34,041 nt of DNA from Gammaproteobacteria bacterium (GCA_016179185.1 JACORW010000060.1:1-34041), one strand, 5' to 3'. Positions 13,231-22,752 are shown, counted from the first letter of the stretch. Translations and numbers: made by a program. Notes: generated by a model from the letters alone, not told the origin.

Positions 13231-15333
13231 GTGGCGCGCGCAACACCAATTGAGCGGTATCGGAACATCGGCATCATGGCCCACATCGATGCCGGCAAGA
13301 CCACGACCACCGAACGCATTCTTTATTACACGGGCGTTTCGCACAAGCTCGGGGAAGTCCACGACGGCAACGCGGTAATGGACTGGATGGAACAGGAACA
13401 GGAACGCGGCATCACCATCACTGCCGCGGCGACCACCTGTTTCTGGAAAGGCATGGGGGGGCAGTTCCCCGAGTATCGCATCAACATCATCGATACGCCC
13501 GGCCACGTAGATTTCACGATTGAAGTGGAGCGCTCGTTGCGTGTTCTGGACGCGGCGTGTGCCGTGTTTTGCGCGGTAGGCGGCGTGGAACCGCAATCGG
13601 AAACGGTCTGGCGCCAGGCCAACAAATACAGCGTGCCGCGGCTGGCGTTCGTCAACAAGATGGATCGCGCCGGCGCCGATTTTTTCCGTGTCATCAGGCA
13701 AATCAAGGAGCGACTTGGGAGCCTGGCCGTTCCTATCCAGGTACCGATCGGAGCCGAGGATCAGTTTGAAGGCGTGGTCGACCTGATCAAGATGAAGGCC
13801 ATCCGCTGGGAAGATGCCACTTCCGGCATGACCTTCGTGGAGAAAGACATTCCGGCCGGGTTGCGACCTGTATGCGAGGAATGGCGCGGAAAGATGGTCG
13901 AAGCTGCGGCCGAGGCGAGTGAAGAATTCATGGAAATCTACCTGGAATCGGGTGACCTGAGCGCGGAACAGATCATGAAGGGGCTCCGCCAGCGTACGCT
14001 GAATGGCGAACTGGTTCCGGCGCTGTGCGGCTCGGCGTTCAAGAACAAGGGCGTACAGTCGATGCTGGACGCAGTCGTGGAATACCTGCCGTCGCCGGCC
14101 GACAAGCCCGCAATCAAGGGCGAACTGGACGATGCAGCCGCGACCGAGGCGGAGCGCAGCGCGGCCGACGAAGCGCCTTTTTCCGCCCTGGCATTCAAGA
14201 TTGCGACCGACCCGTTTGTCGGCACGCTGACATTCTTCCGGGTTTATTCAGGAGTCCTCAATTCCGGCGACAGCGTGTTCAACCCGGTCAAAGACCGGAA
14301 GGAACGCATCGGGCGTCTGTTGCAGATGCACGCCAACAGCCGCGAGGAAATCAAGGAGGTGCGCGCGGGCGATATCGCGGCGGCGGTCGGCCTCAAGGAC
14401 GTCACCACCGGTGACACGTTGTGCGATCTGAAAAACATCATCACGCTGGAACGCATTGAATTTCCGGCCCCGGTTATTTCAGTGGCCGTGGAGCCCAAGA
14501 CCAAGGGCGATCAGGAAAAAATGGGTATCGCGCTGAACAAGCTGGCGCAGGAGGATCCGTCCTTCCGTGTCCACACTGATCAGGAATCGGGGCAGACCAT
14601 CATTTCCGGCATGGGCGAACTGCATCTGGAAATCATCGTCGATCGCATGAAGCGCGAGTTCAAGGTGGAGGCCAATGTCGGCAAGCCCCAGGTCGCGTAC
14701 CGCGAGACCATTCGCAAAGTCGTCGAAAAGGTAGAAGGCAGGTTTGTGCGGCAGAGCGGGGGCCGCGGCCAGTTCGGTCACGTAGTGTTGCGACTTGAGC
14801 CCAGGGAGGCGGGCACGGGATACGAATTCGTCAACGAGATCGTGGGCGGCGTAGTGCCGAAGGAATACATCCCGGCGGTGGACAAGGGCATCAGGGAGCA
14901 ACTTGAGAATGGGATCATCGCGGGTTACCCGGTGGTGGACGTTAAAGTTGCCCTCATTGACGGCTCCTATCATGAAGTTGACTCAAGCGAAATGGCGTTT
15001 AAGATTGCCGGCTCGATTGGTTTCAAGGAAGGCGCCACGCGGGGAAATCCGGTGCTGCTGGAGCCAATCATGAAGGTCGAGGTCGTGACCCCGGACGAAT
15101 ACCTTGGCTCCGTAACCGGGGATCTGAACCGGCGCCGCGGCATACTGCATGGCACCGAAAGCGGTCCTGCCGGGCGCATTATCAGGGTCGAGGTCCCGCT
15201 GTCCGAAATGTTCGGTTACGCCACGGATCTGCGGTCCGCTACGCAGGGTCGGGCCACTTACTCAATGGAATTCGGCAAATACAGCCAGGTCCCGCCAAAC
15301 ATAGCCGAAGGCATCATCAACAAGAACCAGTAA
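13231..15333 (+). CDS. fusA: Elongation factor G
   Basis: This GTPase translocates tRNAs and mRNA and helps recycle ribosomes. The 700-aa product (E. coli 704) starts at GTG. GTPase motifs: AHIDAGKTT at residues 17-25, DTPGHVDF at 88-95 and NKMD at 142-145, the E. coli spacing. The later domains are complete ([20 protein letters not shown]). Codon use is typical of the cluster, unlike the tuf gene 20 nt downstream. Confidence 0.98.
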   Translation: MARATPIERYRNIGIMAHIDAGKTTTTERILYYTGVSHKLGEVHDGNAVMDWMEQEQERGITITAAATTCFWKGMGGQFPEYRINIIDTPGHVDFTIEVERSLRVLDAACAVFCAVGGVEPQSETVWRQANKYSVPRLAFVNKMDRAGADFFRVIRQIKERLGSLAVPIQVPIGAEDQFEGVVDLIKMKAIRWEDATSGMTFVEKDIPAGLRPVCEEWRGKMVEAAAEASEEFMEIYLESGDLSAEQIMKGLRQRTLNGELVPALCGSAFKNKGVQSMLDAVVEYLPSPADKPAIKGELDDAAATEAERSAADEAPFSALAFKIATDPFVGTLTFFRVYSGVLNSGDSVFNPVKDRKERIGRLLQMHANSREEIKEVRAGDIAAAVGLKDVTTGDTLCDLKNIITLERIEFPAPVISVAVEPKTKGDQEKMGIALNKLAQEDPSFRVHTDQESGQTIISGMGELHLEIIVDRMKREFKVEANVGKPQVAYRETIRKVVEKVEGRFVRQSGGRGQFGHVVLRLEPREAGTGYEFVNEIVGGVVPKEYIPAVDKGIREQLENGIIAGYPVVDVKVALIDGSYHEVDSSEMAFKIAGSIGFKEGATRGNPVLLEPIMKVEVVTPDEYLGSVTGDLNRRRGILHGTESGPAGRIIRVEVPLSEMFGYATDLRSATQGRATYSMEFGKYSQVPPNIAEGIINKNQ

Positions 15334-15353
15334 ATTCGATGAGGTAAGCACCC

Positions 15354-16544
15354 ATGTCCAAGGTAAAGTTTGAGCGCACCAAGCCGCATGTGAATGTTGG
15401 GACGATTGGTCATGTGGATCATGGGAAGACGACGTTGACGGCGGCGATTACCAAGGTGATGGCTGGGAAGTATGGTGGCGAGGTACGGGCGTACGATCAG
15501 ATTGACAATGCGCCGGAGGAGAAGGCGCGTGGGATAACGATTGCGACGGCGCATGTGGAGTATCAGAGTGCGAAGCGGCATTACGCGCATGTGGACTGTC
15601 CCGGGCATGCGGATTATGTGAAGAACATGATTACTGGTGCGGCGCAGATGGATGGGGCGGTATTGGTGGTTTCTGCGGCGGATGGTCCGATGCCGCAGAC
15701 GCGCGAGCACATTTTGCTGGCGCGGCAGGTAGGGGTGCCGTACATCGTGGTGTATTTGAACAAGGCGGACCAGGTGGATGATGCGGAGTTGCTGGAGCTG
15801 GTGGAGGTGGAGGTGCGGGAGTTGCTGGACAAGTATGAGTTTCCCGGGGACAAGACGCCGGTGGTGACCGGGAGTGCGTTGAAGGCGCTGGAGGGGGACG
15901 GGAGTGACATCGGGGTGCCGTCGATTGAGCGGTTGGTGGCGGCGATGGATGAGTACATACCGGTGCCGGAGCGGGCGCTGGACCAGCCGTTTTTGATGCC
16001 GGTGGAGGATGTGTTTTCGATTTCCGGGCGTGGGACGGTGGTGACCGGGCGGGTGGAGCGGGGCAAGGTGAAGGTCGGGGATGAGGTGGAGATAGTGGGG
16101 TTGCGGCCGACCCTGAAGACGGTGTGCACTGGGGTGGAGATGTTCCGGAAGCTGTTGGACGAGGGGCAGGCCGGGGACAATGTCGGGGTGTTGTTGCGTG
16201 GTACGAAGCGGGACGAGGTGGAGCGTGGTCAGGTGTTGTGTAAGCCGGCGTCGATTACGCCGCACACGAAGTTTGAGTGTGAGGTCTATGTGTTGAGCAA
16301 GGAGGAGGGTGGGCGGCACACGCCGTTTTTCAGCAATTACCGGCCGCAGTTTTATTTTCGGACGACGGATGTGACCGGGTCGGTGGAGTTGCCTGCGGGG
16401 ACGGAGATGGTGATGCCCGGGGACAACATCAAGATGGTGGTGGAGTTGATCTCGCCGATTGCGATGGAGGAGGGGTTGCGGTTTGCGATCCGCGAGGGCG
16501 GCCGCACCGTGGGCGCCGGGGTGGTGGCGAAGGTGATCAAGTAA
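15354..16544 (+). CDS. tuf: Elongation factor Tu
   Basis: EF-Tu delivers aminoacyl-tRNA to the ribosome. The 396-aa product is full length, with GHVDHGKT at residues 19-26, DCPGH at 81-85 and NKAD at 136-139, and GAGGT precedes the ATG. The reading is intact but the codon usage is strange for so highly expressed a gene. Leu is mostly TTG, Gly mostly GGG, Val GTG, Ile ATT, and C in third position is rare, while the flanking genes prefer CTG, GGC and ATC. Usage reverts to C-ending codons over roughly the last 20 codons. A second tuf may exist upstream of tRNA-Trp, outside the window. Confidence 0.98.
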   Translation: MSKVKFERTKPHVNVGTIGHVDHGKTTLTAAITKVMAGKYGGEVRAYDQIDNAPEEKARGITIATAHVEYQSAKRHYAHVDCPGHADYVKNMITGAAQMDGAVLVVSAADGPMPQTREHILLARQVGVPYIVVYLNKADQVDDAELLELVEVEVRELLDKYEFPGDKTPVVTGSALKALEGDGSDIGVPSIERLVAAMDEYIPVPERALDQPFLMPVEDVFSISGRGTVVTGRVERGKVKVGDEVEIVGLRPTLKTVCTGVEMFRKLLDEGQAGDNVGVLLRGTKRDEVERGQVLCKPASITPHTKFECEVYVLSKEEGGRHTPFFSNYRPQFYFRTTDVTGSVELPAGTEMVMPGDNIKMVVELISPIAMEEGLRFAIREGGRTVGAGVVAKVIK

Positions 16545-16654
16545 CAGCCACAAGCGACAAGCCACAAGATAATGAAACCGAACATGACTATTGCAGGCAA
16601 ACATGCTGACGCCACTGCTATCACTTGTAGCTTGTGGCTTGTAGCTTGTTGTTG
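16545..16654. repeat. Class B heptamer inverted array (tuf-rpsJ spacer)
   Basis: Starting directly after the tuf stop, 16545-16568 reads as 7-nt units AAGCGAC/AAGCCAC. A unique segment of about 53 nt follows, and 16622-16654 is the complementary array of CTTGTAG/CTTGTGG/CTTGTTG units. The two arms could fold into one long stem. The right arm ends 7 nt before the rpsJ start, and no Shine-Dalgarno is visible there. Relatives lie at 22625-22743 and 23626-23661. Confidence 0.9.
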
Positions 16655-16661
16655 ATTTCAT

Positions 16662-16979
16662 ATGGCTGCAAACAACCAGGTCATCCGCATCCGCCTCAAG
16701 GCGTTCGATCACCGCCTGATCGATCAGTCTACGCGCGAGATCGTCGAGACTGCGCGCCGTACCGGCGCACAGGTCAAAGGTCCGATTCCGTTGCCGACGA
16801 AGAAGGAGCGCTACACGATATTGATCTCGCCGCACGCCGACAAGGATGCCCGCGACCAGTATGAAATTCGCACGCACAAGCGCCTGTTGGACATCATCAA
16901 TCCCACGGACAAGACCGTGGATGCGCTGATGAAGCTGGATCTGGCTGCGGGCGTGGACGTGCAGATAAAACTTAACTGA
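16662..16979 (+). CDS. rpsJ: 30S ribosomal protein S10
   Basis: S10 is a 30S head protein; it also contacts NusG and acts with NusB in antitermination. The 105-aa product has [14 protein letters not shown] near the start and [12 protein letters not shown] (residues about 70-81). The gene is bracketed by a class B array upstream and a class A array downstream, so it is isolated by more than 115 nt on each side. The sequence before ATG (TTGATTTCAT) has no Shine-Dalgarno. The long L4-binding S10 leader known from E. coli is not recognisable. Confidence 0.98.
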   Translation: MAANNQVIRIRLKAFDHRLIDQSTREIVETARRTGAQVKGPIPLPTKKERYTILISPHADKDARDQYEIRTHKRLLDIINPTDKTVDALMKLDLAAGVDVQIKLN

Positions 16980-16985
16980 AGAGGC

Positions 16986-17092
16986 GAAAGTAAAAAGTGA
17001 AAAGTGGAAAGTACAACCCAAGGTGCGAGGCCGGCGCTGGCGCGGCGGAATACGCCCGCTCTGTTGCTTTTCACTTTTCACTTTTCACTTTG
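16986..17092. repeat. Class A heptamer inverted array (rpsJ-rplC spacer)
   Basis: The left arm 16986-17013 holds AAGTGAA-type 7-nt units, a unique GC-rich segment of about 52 nt follows, and the right arm 17066-17091 is three to four units of TTTTCAC. The arms are complementary, in the same orientation as in the other class A copies (A-rich first, T-rich second). The right arm ends 16 nt before rplC. Confidence 0.9.
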
Positions 17093-17107
17093 GACTGACT
17101 GGCAGAC

Positions 17108-17773
17108 ATGGCACTGGGACTGGTTGGCAGGAAGCGCGGCATGACCCGGGTATTCACCGAGGCGGGCGGTTCCGTGGCGGTGACGGTGGTCGAGGTCGCG
17201 CCCAATCGCGTCACGCGCCGCACCGGGGGTGCGGGCGCGGGTTACGAGGCGGTTCAGGTGGCCTGGGGCGCGAAGCGCCGCGGGCTGATTAACAGGCCGA
17301 CCGCGGGCAACCTCGCTGCCGCGGAAATCGAGTCCGCCTCCGGACTGCAGGAATTCCGGCTGGAAACGGGAGAGGGCGGGGAATTAAAGACCGGCAGCGT
17401 GCTGAAGGTGGATCTGTTCACCGCCGGGCAAAAGGTGGATGTGAGTGCAACAACCATCGGGCGTGGATTCGCCGGCGTCATCCGGCGCCATAATTTCGGC
17501 GGCGGCCGGGCCAGCCATGGAACATCCCTGGCCCATCGTACGCCGGGTTCGACCGGGCAGCGTCAGACACCGGGAAAGGTGCTGAAGGGACTGCGCATGC
17601 CGGGGCAAATGGGCAACGTCAATCGGACCACGCAGAGCCTGGAACTGGTAAAGGTGGACACGGATCGAAACCTGTTGTTGATCAAAGGCGCCGTTCCGGG
17701 GCCGAAAGGGGGCGTCGTCATCGTGCGCCCCGCGAAGAAGATCAGGCGCGGCAAGGACGGAGCGAAGGGTTGA
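17108..17773 (+). CDS. rplC: 50S ribosomal protein L3
   Basis: L3 is an early-assembly 23S rRNA binding protein reaching towards the peptidyl transferase centre. The 221-aa product starts MALGLVGRKRGMTRVF, contains RASHGTSLAHRTPGSTGQ and the GQRQTPGKVLKGLRMPGQ loop with the glutamine that is methylated in E. coli, and has a slightly long basic tail. The ATG lies just after a class A array, and I see no good Shine-Dalgarno in GACTGGCAGAC. rplD starts 5 nt after its stop. Confidence 0.97.
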   Translation: MALGLVGRKRGMTRVFTEAGGSVAVTVVEVAPNRVTRRTGGAGAGYEAVQVAWGAKRRGLINRPTAGNLAAAEIESASGLQEFRLETGEGGELKTGSVLKVDLFTAGQKVDVSATTIGRGFAGVIRRHNFGGGRASHGTSLAHRTPGSTGQRQTPGKVLKGLRMPGQMGNVNRTTQSLELVKVDTDRNLLLIKGAVPGPKGGVVIVRPAKKIRRGKDGAKG

Positions 17774-17778
17774 CGGCG

Positions 17779-18396
17779 ATGGAACTGAAATTGCACCAGG
17801 GCAAAGCAGGCAAGACCGGCAGGATTACCGTTGCCGATGCCGTATTCGGCCAGAAATTCAACGAAGCGCTCGTGCATCAGGTGCTGGTGGCGTACATGGC
17901 CGGAAATCGTGCCGGCACCAAGGCCCAGAAAAATCGCTCGGACGTCAGGGGCGGCGGCAGGAAGCCGTGGCGTCAGAAAGGCACGGGGCGTGCCCGTGTC
18001 GGCACCATCCGCAGCCCGTTGTGGCGCGGGGGCGGCGTCACGTTTGCCGCCCGGCCCCGTGATTACTCGAAAAAAATCAATCGCAAGATGTACCAGGGCG
18101 CCTTGCGTTCCATTTTGTCCGAGCTGGCGCGGCAGGATCGCCTGTGCTGCGTCGAACAGTTCGATCTCGATGCACCGAGGACCCGCAAAGCCAGGGAGTT
18201 TCTGGATGCGCTCGGGTTTCAATCCGCACTCATCATTACCGATGAAGTCACGCCGAATGCGCACCTGGCGACGCGTAATCTGCAGGGCGTCAGCGTGATC
18301 GACACCGCGGCGATGGACCCCCGGTCCCTGGTGGGTCATGAACATGTGGTGATGACGCGCGCCGCCATCGGAAAAGTGGAGGCCTGGCTGTCGTGA
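17779..18396 (+). CDS. rplD: 50S ribosomal protein L4
   Basis: L4 lines the peptide exit tunnel; in E. coli it also represses the S10 operon. The 205-aa product starts at ATG 17779, preceded by AAGGG about 9 nt away; a TTG at 17770 would add only three residues and overlap the rplC stop. The conserved loop KNRSDVRGGGRKPWRQKGTG and the following ARVGTIRSPLWRGGG are present. Its stop overlaps the GTG of rplW by 4 nt, implying translational coupling. Confidence 0.97.
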   Translation: MELKLHQGKAGKTGRITVADAVFGQKFNEALVHQVLVAYMAGNRAGTKAQKNRSDVRGGGRKPWRQKGTGRARVGTIRSPLWRGGGVTFAARPRDYSKKINRKMYQGALRSILSELARQDRLCCVEQFDLDAPRTRKAREFLDALGFQSALIITDEVTPNAHLATRNLQGVSVIDTAAMDPRSLVGHEHVVMTRAAIGKVEAWLS

Positions 18397-18689
18397 ACCA
18401 GAAACACAGGCTGATGACGGTGCTGCTCAGCCCACGCGTGACGGAGAAAAGCACGCGCCTCGGCGAGGCCGGCCGGCAGTTCGCCTTCAAGGTGGAACGC
18501 AGCGCCACGAAACCCCAGATCAAGCGTGCCGTCGAGCTGATGTTTAACGTCAAAGTGGAAGGCGTGCGCGTAAACAATGTCCGGGGAAAACACAAGATGT
18601 TCCGCGCCAAGGAAGGCCGGCGCGCCGGCTGGAAAAAGGCCTATGTGAAGCTTGCCGAAGGCTTCGAAATAGATTTCGCGAGCACCTGA
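18393..18689 (+). CDS. rplW: 50S ribosomal protein L23
   Basis: L23 sits at the tunnel exit and is the docking site for trigger factor and SRP. The 98-aa product begins at a GTG that overlaps the rplD stop (GTGA), with GGAGG 10 nt upstream. Motifs: [11 protein letters not shown] near the start and [13 protein letters not shown] near the end. An internal ATG at 18414 would cut off seven residues that align with the family, so GTG is preferred. Confidence 0.96.
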   Translation: MNQKHRLMTVLLSPRVTEKSTRLGEAGRQFAFKVERSATKPQIKRAVELMFNVKVEGVRVNNVRGKHKMFRAKEGRRAGWKKAYVKLAEGFEIDFAST

Positions 18690-18711
18690 TAGTAATGCCA
18701 GAATCGACGCC

Positions 18712-19536
18712 ATGCCATTGGTGAAACCCAAACCGACTTCCCCCGGACGACGCGGCGTCGTGAAAGTCGTCACGCCCGGCCTGCACAAGGGCGAACCGCA
18801 TTTGCCGCTCGTGGAGAAACGCGTGGGCCGTTCGGGGCGCAACAACCAGGGCGAGATCACGGCGCGACATAAGGGCGGCGGGCATAAACAGCGCTATCGG
18901 CGCGTGGATTTCAAGCGCAACAAGGATGGGATCGTTGCGCGCGTGGAACGCATCGAATATGACCCGAACCGCAGCGCGCATCTGGCGCTGCTGCTGTATG
19001 CGGACGGGGAGCGACGCTATGTCGTTGCCGCAAACGGCGTCGCCCCCGGTGCGATGCTCGAATCCGGGGCCGGGGCGCCGATCGCGCCGGGGAACGCGTT
19101 GCCCCTGCGGAACATTCCGCTCGGCTCAAGCGTGCATTGCGTTGAATTGCAGCCCGGCCGTGGCGCGCAACTGGCGCGCAGCGCCGGCACGAGCGTGCAG
19201 TTGCTGGCGCGCGAAGGGGCACACGCGACGCTGCGCCTGCGTTCCGGAGAAGTGCGGCGAGTGCCGCTGGATTGCCGGGCAACAGTGGGTGAGGTCAGCA
19301 ATCCCGAGCATTCGCTGGAGGAATTGGGCAAAGCCGGCGCGAACCGCTGGCGCGGGATCCGGCCCACGGTGCGTGGCGTGGCCATGAATCCGGTTGACCA
19401 CCCTCATGGCGGCGGTGAAGGCAAGACCTCCGGTGGGCGCCATCCTGTCACGCCCTGGGGGCAGCCGACAAAGGGATACAAGACGCGCAAGAACAAGCGC
19501 ACGTCCAACATGATCATTCGCCGACGCAAGGGCTGA
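18712..19536 (+). CDS. rplB: 50S ribosomal protein L2
   Basis: L2 is a large 23S rRNA binding protein needed for subunit association and peptidyl transfer. The 274-aa product has the [19 protein letters not shown] segment near the start and the highly conserved [13 protein letters not shown] region, with His230 and His232. The length equals the family norm. The ribosome binding site is weak. rpsS follows after 11 nt. Confidence 0.98.
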   Translation: MPLVKPKPTSPGRRGVVKVVTPGLHKGEPHLPLVEKRVGRSGRNNQGEITARHKGGGHKQRYRRVDFKRNKDGIVARVERIEYDPNRSAHLALLLYADGERRYVVAANGVAPGAMLESGAGAPIAPGNALPLRNIPLGSSVHCVELQPGRGAQLARSAGTSVQLLAREGAHATLRLRSGEVRRVPLDCRATVGEVSNPEHSLEELGKAGANRWRGIRPTVRGVAMNPVDHPHGGGEGKTSGGRHPVTPWGQPTKGYKTRKNKRTSNMIIRRRKG

Positions 19537-19547
19537 GAGGGCTGGCG

Positions 19548-19838
19548 ATGCCGCGTTCCATACGTAAGGGTCCATTTGTCGATCATCACCTGATGGCCAA
19601 GGTGACGGCGGCTCGCGCCGGCAACGACAAGCGGCCGATCAAAACCTGGTCACGTCGTTCCATGATTGTCCCGGAAATGGTCGGGCTGACGATAGCCGTT
19701 CACAACGGCAAGGAGCACCTGCCGGTGTTCGTCACCGAGAACATGGTCGGCCACAAGCTTGGGGAGTTTGCGGCAACCCGGATCTTCCGGAGCCACTCGG
19801 CGGACAAGAAGACCGAAGAGACTCCGGCACCCCAGTAA
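19548..19838 (+). CDS. rpsS: 30S ribosomal protein S19
   Basis: S19 is in the 30S head and forms a complex with S13. The 96-aa product starts [18 protein letters not shown] and contains [18 protein letters not shown], both standard. A GAGAGGG element about 9 nt upstream can bind the ribosome. The C-terminus has the usual short charged tail. Confidence 0.97.
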   Translation: MPRSIRKGPFVDHHLMAKVTAARAGNDKRPIKTWSRRSMIVPEMVGLTIAVHNGKEHLPVFVTENMVGHKLGEFAATRIFRSHSADKKTEETPAPQ

Positions 19839-19866
19839 CGGCGAACGGGAATAACCGGACCAAATC

Positions 19867-20205
19867 ATGCCAACCTCAGCGACCTTGAAGTTCGCAAGGA
19901 TATCTGCCCAGAAGACCCGGCTGGTGGCGGATCAGATCCGCGGTCTGCCCGTGGATCGGGCGCTGAACGTGCTGGGATTCAGCAACAAGAAAGCCGCCGC
20001 GCTGGTACGCAAGGTGCTGGAGTCCGCCATTGCCAATGCAGAGCACAACGACGGCGCTGACATAGATGAGTTAAAAGTGGTTGAGGTGTTCGTCAATGAG
20101 GGGCCGACGATGAGTCGGGTGCGTCCGCGGGCCCGTGGCCGCGCGGATCGGATTTCCAAGCGCACCAGCCACGTCACTGTGAAGGTCGCCGCACCGGGAG
20201 CGTGA
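19867..20205 (+). CDS. rplV: 50S ribosomal protein L22
   Basis: L22 has an extended hairpin that lines the exit tunnel. The 112-aa product shows [20 protein letters not shown] near the start and the beta-hairpin region around [18 protein letters not shown], where macrolide-resistance changes usually arise; the sequence here looks ordinary. rpsC follows after 4 nt. Confidence 0.98.
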   Translation: MPTSATLKFARISAQKTRLVADQIRGLPVDRALNVLGFSNKKAAALVRKVLESAIANAEHNDGADIDELKVVEVFVNEGPTMSRVRPRARGRADRISKRTSHVTVKVAAPGA

Positions 20206-20209
20206 GCGT

Positions 20210-20899
20210 ATGGGGCAGAAGGTAAATCCGACGGGGTTTCGTCTCGGGATAATCAAGGACTGGACTTCAACCTGGTATGCCGGGACGAAGGACTATGCAC
20301 GCTATCTGCATCAGGACCTGGCGGTGCGGGCGTTTCTGCGCAAGAGGCTCGCCAATGCATCCGTGAGCCGCATCCAGATTGCACGCCCGGCCAATAACGC
20401 CAAGGTTACGATTCACACGGCGCGGCCCGGCATCGTTATCGGCAAGAAAGGCGAAGACATCGAACGTTTGCGCGCCGAGATTTCAGCGATGCTTGGTGTC
20501 CCGGCCATGGTCAGCGTCGAGGAGATACGCAAGCCGGAACTGGATGCACATCTGGTCGCGGAGAGCGTGGCGCAGCAGATCGAACGCCGCATCATGTTCC
20601 GGCGCGCCATGAAACGCGCAGTCACCAATACGCTCCGGCTCGGTGCCCAGGGCGTGAAGATTTGCATCGCCGGCCGACTGAACGGCGCGGAGATCGCGCG
20701 TACGGAATGGTATCGCGAAGGCCGCGTGCCGCTCCATACGCTGCGCGCCGACATTGATTATGGGTTCGCGCAGGCGGTTACGACCTATGGCGTGATTGGC
20801 GTCAAGGTGTGGATCTTCAAGGGTGAGGTGTTCGGCATGAATGGCGCCAAGGAAGACGAGTCCAGCGCGGCGGCGGGCGTCGGGGCCGGCGACAGGTAA
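20210..20899 (+). CDS. rpsC: 30S ribosomal protein S3
   Basis: S3 is part of the mRNA entry site and its helicase activity. The 229-aa product starts [14 protein letters not shown]. It carries a KH RNA-binding domain with the [14 protein letters not shown] loop, and the C-terminal domain with [25 protein letters not shown] about 9 nt upstream serves as ribosome binding site. Confidence 0.98.
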   Translation: MGQKVNPTGFRLGIIKDWTSTWYAGTKDYARYLHQDLAVRAFLRKRLANASVSRIQIARPANNAKVTIHTARPGIVIGKKGEDIERLRAEISAMLGVPAMVSVEEIRKPELDAHLVAESVAQQIERRIMFRRAMKRAVTNTLRLGAQGVKICIAGRLNGAEIARTEWYREGRVPLHTLRADIDYGFAQAVTTYGVIGVKVWIFKGEVFGMNGAKEDESSAAAGVGAGDR

Positions 20900-20904
20900 G
20901 CAGC

Positions 20905-21318
20905 ATGCTGCAACCGAAGAAGACAAAGTTCCGCAAGCGGTTCAAAGGCCGCAACCACGGCTACGCGACCAGCGGCAACAAGGTGAGTTTCGGCGAATTC
21001 GGTCTGAAGGCAACGACGCGCGGACAAATTACCGCGCGCCAGATCGAGGCCGCGCGGCGGGCCATCAGCCGGGCCATGAAGCGCGGCGGCAAGGTCTGGA
21101 TACGCATGTTTCCGGACAAGCCGATCAGCAAAAAGCCTCTCGAGGTGCGCATGGGCGGAGGCAAGGGAAACGTGGAGTACTGGACCGCAGTGATACAGCC
21201 CGGAAAGGTCCTGTATGAATTAGAAGGGGTGCCGGAAGATTCGGCCAGGGAGGTGTTCAAGCTGGCCTCGGCGAAGTTGCCCGTGCGCACCACTTTTGTC
21301 CGGAGAACATTGCTGTGA
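20905..21318 (+). CDS. rplP: 50S ribosomal protein L16
   Basis: L16 contacts the A- and P-site tRNAs in the 50S subunit. The 137-aa product (E. coli 136) begins [19 protein letters not shown] and has RIFPDKP-like [18 protein letters not shown] and GKGNVEYW. It starts 5 nt after rpsC, and its stop overlaps the GTG of rpmC. Confidence 0.98.
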   Translation: MLQPKKTKFRKRFKGRNHGYATSGNKVSFGEFGLKATTRGQITARQIEAARRAISRAMKRGGKVWIRMFPDKPISKKPLEVRMGGGKGNVEYWTAVIQPGKVLYELEGVPEDSAREVFKLASAKLPVRTTFVRRTLL

Positions 21319-21521
21319 CCAAGGCCGTCGAATTGCGCCAGAAAAAGTCCGCGGAATTGCTGCAGTTGCTGACGGACCTGAGGCGTGAACAGTTCAACCT
21401 GCGCATGCAGCGCGGCACGGGCCAACTTGCCCGTCCCAGCCAGGTCCGTCTGGTGCGCCGTGACATTGCCAGGATCCAGACGATTTTGAACGAGCAGAAG
21501 CGAAACGGTGCCGGCAAATGA
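21315..21521 (+). CDS. rpmC: 50S ribosomal protein L29
   Basis: L29 lies near the tunnel exit beside L23. The 68-aa, mostly helical product has [19 protein letters not shown] and a final [14 protein letters not shown]. Translation starts at a GTG overlapping the rplP stop, with GGAG upstream. Its own stop overlaps the rpsQ ATG (ATGA), so rplP-rpmC-rpsQ are probably translationally coupled. Confidence 0.97.
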   Translation: MTKAVELRQKKSAELLQLLTDLRREQFNLRMQRGTGQLARPSQVRLVRRDIARIQTILNEQKRNGAGK

Positions 21522-21784
21522 ACGAACCCGTCAAAACCCAGCGAACCCTGACAGGTACGGTGGTCAGCAACAAGATGGACAAGACCATTGCAGTGCTGGT
21601 GGAGCGCTCCGTCAAGCATCCGCTTTACGAGAAGTATGTGCGCAAATCGAGCAAAGTCCTTGCGCACGATGAAAACAATGAATGCAGGGAAGGCGACGTG
21701 GTTGTCATTGAAAGTTCGCGGCCGATTTCCAAACGCAAGGCCTGGCGGTTGCACAAGATCGTGGAGCGCGCCCACGAAGTCTGA
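21518..21784 (+). CDS. rpsQ: 30S ribosomal protein S17
   Basis: S17 is a primary 16S rRNA binding protein with an OB fold. The 88-aa product has [21 protein letters not shown] followed by [13 protein letters not shown], and near the end [18 protein letters not shown]. It is the last gene of the S10 operon; rplN follows after 27 nt. Confidence 0.98.
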   Translation: MNEPVKTQRTLTGTVVSNKMDKTIAVLVERSVKHPLYEKYVRKSSKVLAHDENNECREGDVVVIESSRPISKRKAWRLHKIVERAHEV

Positions 21785-21811
21785 TCGCGAGCCCGGACGA
21801 GACCAGCGAAC

Positions 21812-22180
21812 ATGATTCAGATGCAGACGGTACTTGATGCGGCGGACAACAGCGGCGCGCGCCGGCTGATGTGCGTCAAGGTGCTTGGCGGATCCAAGCG
21901 CCGTTACGCCGGCGTCGGCGACGTGATTCGCGTCAGCGTCAAGGAGGCCATTCCGCGCGGCAAGGTGAAAAAGGGCGAGCTGTACCTGGCGGTCGTGGTC
22001 AGAACACGAAAGGGCGTTCGCCGGCAGGACGGCTCGCTGATTCGATTCGACAGCAACGCCGCCGTGCTGCTGAATAATCTGCACCAGCCCGTCGGCACCC
22101 GGATTTTCGGGCCGGTGACCAGGGAGTTGCGTGGTGAGAAATTCATGAAAATCATCTCGCTGGCGCCGGAGGTCTTGTGA
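21812..22180 (+). CDS. rplN: 50S ribosomal protein L14
   Basis: L14 forms an intersubunit bridge. The 122-aa product has the family length and begins [40 protein letters not shown] and [12 protein letters not shown] are standard. It opens the spc operon and ends directly at a class A heptamer array. Confidence 0.98.
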   Translation: MIQMQTVLDAADNSGARRLMCVKVLGGSKRRYAGVGDVIRVSVKEAIPRGKVKKGELYLAVVVRTRKGVRRQDGSLIRFDSNAAVLLNNLHQPVGTRIFGPVTRELRGEKFMKIISLAPEVL

Positions 22181-22296
22181 GTGGAAAGTGTAAAGTGAAA
22201 AGTGCAAAGAAAACCGATCGTGCAGCAACAGGAATCATCGTCGCGGGATGCTCCCGCGGTTTTCACTTTTCACTTTTTTCTTTCCACTTTTCACTA
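22181..22296. repeat. Class A heptamer inverted array (rplN-rplX spacer)
   Basis: Directly after the rplN stop, 22181-22212 carries GTGGAAA/GTGTAAA/GTGAAAA/GTGCAAA units. A unique middle contains a small hairpin (GCGGG 22243-22247 with CCCGC 22253-22257). The right arm 22257-22296 is a series of TTTTCAC-type units. AAAACCG at the inner end of the left arm pairs with CGGTTTT of the right, so the whole element can close as one long stem. It ends 5 nt before the rplX ATG. Confidence 0.9.
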
Positions 22297-22301
22297 CCGG
22301 C

Positions 22302-22622
22302 ATGAACAAGATTCGCAAGGGCGACGAAGTGGTGGTGCTGACGGGGCGCGACATCGGCAAGCGCGGTGTGGTGTTGCACGTTATCAGGGAGCACAACAAG
22401 GTCGTCGTCGAAAACATCAACATGGCCAGGCGCCACACGCGTGGAAACCCCATGCAGGGTACGCCGGGCGGGATTATCGAGAAGGAGATGCCGCTGGACG
22501 TCTCCAATGTCGCTATCTGGAATCCTGTGACGAACAAGGCTGATCGCGTCGGTTTCAAGACGCTGGAGGACGGGCGCAAGGTGCGGGTGTTCAAGTCCAA
22601 CAGGGAAGTGGTGGATGTGTGA
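22302..22622 (+). CDS. rplX: 50S ribosomal protein L24
   Basis: L24 is an assembly initiator of the 50S subunit. From ATG 22302 the product is 106 aa and begins [22 protein letters not shown], the KOW motif of L24. A start at 22248 would add 18 residues encoded by the repeat array and is rejected. The bases before the ATG (TCACTACCGGC) show no Shine-Dalgarno. The gene is bracketed by a class A array upstream and a class B array downstream. Confidence 0.96.
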   Translation: MNKIRKGDEVVVLTGRDIGKRGVVLHVIREHNKVVVENINMARRHTRGNPMQGTPGGIIEKEMPLDVSNVAIWNPVTNKADRVGFKTLEDGRKVRVFKSNREVVDV

Positions 22623-22624
22623 GG

Positions 22625-22743
22625 CAGCTACAAGCCATTAGCAACAAGCGACAAGTGAAGAAACAAGAGATGATAAATTCAAATTCAATAGATGACACCG
22701 AGCAGCACTGCCCCTTGCCCCTTGTGGCTTGTGGCTTATAGCT
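22625..22743. repeat. Class B heptamer inverted array (rplX-rplE spacer)
   Basis: The left arm (about 22625-22656) is units AGCTACA, AGCCATT, AGCAACA, AGCGACA. A unique AT-rich segment of about 57 nt follows. The right arm (22714-22743) is units CCTTGTG, GCTTGTG, GCTTATA. The arms are complementary. The element begins 2 nt after the rplX stop and ends 9 nt before rplE. Confidence 0.9.
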
Positions 22744-22752
22744 GACTTTTAT

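Noticed and set aside
15258..17081. Long open frame (607 codons) on the - strand across tuf and rpsJ
   Set aside because: It is antisense to tuf and rpsJ and open only because tuf lacks codons that give antisense stops. The composition (His/Arg/Leu-rich) resembles no protein.
16545..17092. CRISPR-like repeat arrangement around rpsJ
   Set aside because: Units are 7 nt and contiguous, not 25-40 nt repeats with equal spacers, and no cas genes are present.
22248..22301. N-terminal extension of L24 (18 residues)
   Set aside because: The residues are encoded by the repeat array and do not match L24, which begins at ATG 22302.
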